Part shown: one piece after another, positions 5,796 through 7,792 of the stretch
How the letters are laid out: the number at the start of each line of letters is the position of its first letter
Position numbering within the stretch: the stretch's first letter is position 1
NCBI GenBank assembly: GCA_035289385.1
Contig: DATDXI010000039.1
Location: 1-7,792 of the forward strand
Origin: JACOZM01 sp035289385
Lineage (GTDB): Archaea; Nanobdellota; Nanobdellia; Woesearchaeales; GW2011-AR9
DNA length: 7,792 nucleotides
Direction: 5' to 3'
The notes under the pieces: model-generated
Database searches by the model: none
Told to the model about the DNA's origin: nothing
What the model saw: the letters and a program-made list of their open reading frames with translations, nothing else
Translations under genes and position numbers: made by a program

Positions 5796-5816
5796 TATTT
5801 CAGACGTGAGAGCTCG

Positions 5817-5828
5817 GTTTTATAAAAG
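5817..5828 (-). promoter_or_regulatory. TATA box of the EMC3-like gene, leaderless arrangement
   Basis: On the minus strand CTTTTATAAAAC is centred about 28 nt before the ATG at 5795. Transcription would begin 0-2 bases before the start codon, and no RBS is present in the short gap. It separates this gene from the upstream surface-protein gene, which ends at 5845. Confidence 0.6.
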
Positions 5829-5844
5829 TTATGGATAGTGAGTC

Positions 5845-7792
5845 TTATTTCCCCTTTTTCTTCCAATAGCTAAACCCTAATCCACCTATCAGAGCCAACA
5901 CACCGATGGCAGCTATACCCCCAAATAGGGATTTCGAAGTAAATCTGCTGAAAATGCCGGTAGCCTGACCTACACCTAATGGAGATGCTGCAACAGTTTC
6001 AGCAGTTGGAGCACTTGTTACATCTAAAGTAGTATCAGTAGTCGTTTCTTGCGCCACAGGAACACTATCCAGGACTGGTAAAAGGGAAGGCTCTTCCGAA
6101 ACTTGCTGAACAGGAACAGCGTCCTTGACACATCTTCCGCCAACTTTAGTATAACCTGAACTACATGTTCCTCCACCACTGCCTCCACCGCCACTGACAC
6201 TGGAGGTACTTGACGTAGATGCAGCAGGAGCAGCGCCAAACATGCCCCAGGTAGAAAAATGATCAGTGATGGCCCATACCTGATTAGCTTCAGTATCAAC
6301 CCCTCCATCAGGAGCTACACCATCTTCACCATCATACTTCACCCACTCGCCGGACGTCTCGTTATAATAATATAAGCGTAAGGTAGACTCATCGATGCCT
6401 TTGGCTGCTACTTCTGCATCACTATAATTAAATGTTATACGAGCAGAATCAATATTCCCTTCAAGGTCTGGAGCTAGAATCTGCACAAAATGATCTAAGT
6501 GTAATCCTGCATCATCAGCTCCAGGAGCGGTGGAAGTCCCTTTCATATAAAAGGAAGTGGCAGCATAAGCTAAAACATCAATCTCAAGGGTAATATTCAA
6601 ATCTGTCGCACGGACGGTTTCCGTCGACTCCTCATCAAATTCCACCCATTCATCAAGGAAAGTATCATCACTGGAAGATGTTTCCGTGACATTGAATGTC
6701 TTTCTTTCTGTCTGTGTGTTCTCTAAGGTATCACCAATAGTAAGGGCCAGGGTATACGTCCCTAAAGCTAGCTCTCCTAAGGGAACGGAAAAGGAATAGA
6801 TAGCTGAAGTACTTCCCTTTCCGGAAACTCCTTTAACATTTTCTTCGCCGTCAACAAGACTCCCTTCATAATAGGTATCTGCCTCCTCATTGTATAATGA
6901 AATGCTCCCTAAGGAACTTAAAGCATCGGCAACTTTTGTGGTTACAGTGATTGTTTCATCAGTAGTCCCTTCCTCAGGAGTGATATAAAAATAAGTTATT
7001 TCAGGAGCAGTGGTATCTTTGGTGAAGGTGATCTCCAACTCCACACTATTACCTTCAGCCCCACCAAGGTCGGTGGCCACAACCTTAAAAGTATGTCCCC
7101 CCTCAGTAATATCCTGAAGCTCAGGATAACAATAGACTTGAGTGAAAGAATCATCCTCCGAACCACACAATTCCATGATGTCCCAGTAATCGTAGGAAAG
7201 AACTTCTTCATCATCAAGGATAAATTTGATGCCGCTGAGCTGAGAGCCTGTCCCATCAACATATACTTCTGCTTCAATAGTAGATGAAGTGGTAGATCCC
7301 CCATTCGCTGGAGAACTTATTTCCACAATAGGTACTTCTTCATCAGTAATATCATATTGGGAAGAAGTAGCCTCGGCAACAGAAATGCCCCCATCAGTCT
7401 GCCGCGGTGAAAAGCCTTCTACGGTAAATGTCAGAGTCCCATATGGCACATATTGGGTAAAAAGATAGTCCCCTGTATCCTCATCGTAAATATCAATCTC
7501 CCAAGGTTCATCCGTCCAAAAATCTATATCAGTGATCGTATCCCCTCTACCCTCCGGTTCCACGATCGTTGGCCAATCGGAAAAAGGCAGGCCGTATAAA
7601 GTGATGGTTGTTGCGGTGTCTAAAGCCGTAAAAGCGGAGGTATCAACATTAATATAACTGTCTCCAAACTCTCCTGGCGGCGTAATGAAAACATCCAGAG
7701 CGCTTCCTACGGCCAGCAGCTTCTCTGCAATATTTTCATCATCAAAGTTTACCGACTCAAAATCCCAGCGGACAATATATTCATAATCCCAG
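5845..7792 (-). CDS. Large membrane-anchored surface protein with Ig-like domains (N-terminus outside window)
   Basis: The frame is open to the right edge: 76 codons read without a stop before the GTG at 7563, in the same beta-rich, acidic style, so that GTG is not the start and at least 648 residues belong to the protein. In visible numbering, residues 1-132 form a beta domain with DTATTITLYGLPF and YGTLTFTVEGFSP, similar in style to domains I know from DPANN surface proteins. Two Ig-like domains follow (about 153-257, with a SSPANGG start and Cys209/Cys221, and 261-370). Next is a domain ending ITDHFSTWGMFG (about 391-519), a form common near the C-terminus of archaeal surface proteins. Then come a Ser/Gly linker (521-541), a small Cys543-Cys554 loop, a Thr/Pro/Ser stalk (558-611), one membrane helix (623-642) and a lysine tail. 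At least four N-glycosylation sequons are present. It is very likely cell-surface exposed; ligand and exact role (adhesion, S-layer partner) are unknown. Confidence 0.85.
   Translation of the reverse strand, partial: WDYEYIVRWDFESVNFDDENIAEKLLAVGSALDVFITPPGEFGDSYINVDTSAFTALDTATTITLYGLPFSDWPTIVEPEGRGDTITDIDFWTDEPWEIDIYDEDTGDYLFTQYVPYGTLTFTVEGFSPRQTDGGISVAEATSSQYDITDEEVPIVEISSPANGGSTTSSTIEAEVYVDGTGSQLSGIKFILDDEEVLSYDYWDIMELCGSEDDSFTQVYCYPELQDITEGGHTFKVVATDLGGAEGNSVELEITFTKDTTAPEITYFYITPEEGTTDETITVTTKVADALSSLGSISLYNEEADTYYEGSLVDGEENVKGVSGKGSTSAIYSFSVPLGELALGTYTLALTIGDTLENTQTERKTFNVTETSSSDDTFLDEWVEFDEESTETVRATDLNITLEIDVLAYAATSFYMKGTSTAPGADDAGLHLDHFVQILAPDLEGNIDSARITFNYSDAEVAAKGIDESTLRLYYYNETSGEWVKYDGEDGVAPDGGVDTEANQVWAITDHFSTWGMFGAAPAASTSSTSSVSGGGGSGGGTCSSGYTKVGGRCVKDAVPVQQVSEEPSLLPVLDSVPVAQETTTDTTLDVTSAPTAETVAASPLGVGQATGIFSRFTSKSLFGGIAAIGVLALIGGLGFSYWKKKGK

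Noticed and set aside
1..7792. Possible defence, mobile or CRISPR system
   Set aside because: No nuclease, transposase, integrase, phage or repeat-array sequence was found on either strand.

Overview
The window looks archaeal, most likely from a DPANN-type lineage such as Woesearchaeota; the lineage is an inference without any database search. Support comes from an archaeal-type glutamyl-tRNA synthetase, a DUF106/EMC3-like archaeal Oxa1-superfamily protein, a short PRC-barrel protein, and a surface protein with Ig-like folds and a C-terminal membrane anchor. Several TATA-like boxes also lie about 25-28 nt before start codons. The sequence is moderately AT-rich and densely coded, with intergenic gaps of 100 bases or less. 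No rRNA, tRNA, CRISPR array, insertion sequence or transposase was seen.

Layout. Bases 1-1241 (+) hold the C-terminal part of gltX, cut by the left edge. Bases 1328-2052 (+) are a two-gene unit: a winged-helix protein whose stop overlaps the start of a two-helix PLDc_N-like membrane protein. Bases 2113-2532 (+) encode a stand-alone receiver-like protein. Bases 2627-2890 (-) encode a PRC-barrel protein, divergent from lgt (2972-3751, +) across what looks like a shared TATA element. Bases 3824-4234 (+) encode a lipobox-bearing cupredoxin-like protein that ends in a long T-rich terminator. On the minus strand follow an unrecognised 221-residue protein (4334-4999), the EMC3/YidC-like protein (5037-5795) and a large surface protein (5845-7792) cut by the right edge.

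How the parts fit. The middle and right of the window are about the cell envelope. Lgt can attach lipid to the lipobox cysteine of the cupredoxin-like protein encoded right after it, the EMC3/YidC-like protein inserts membrane proteins, and the large surface protein is itself membrane anchored. The left side is housekeeping (tRNA charging) with small regulatory-looking proteins. The most interesting points are the lgt-lipoprotein pair in an archaeal setting, the cupredoxin that has lost its copper-ligand cysteine, and the large extracytoplasmic insertion in the Oxa1-family protein. I found no clear evidence of a wholly new multi-gene system.
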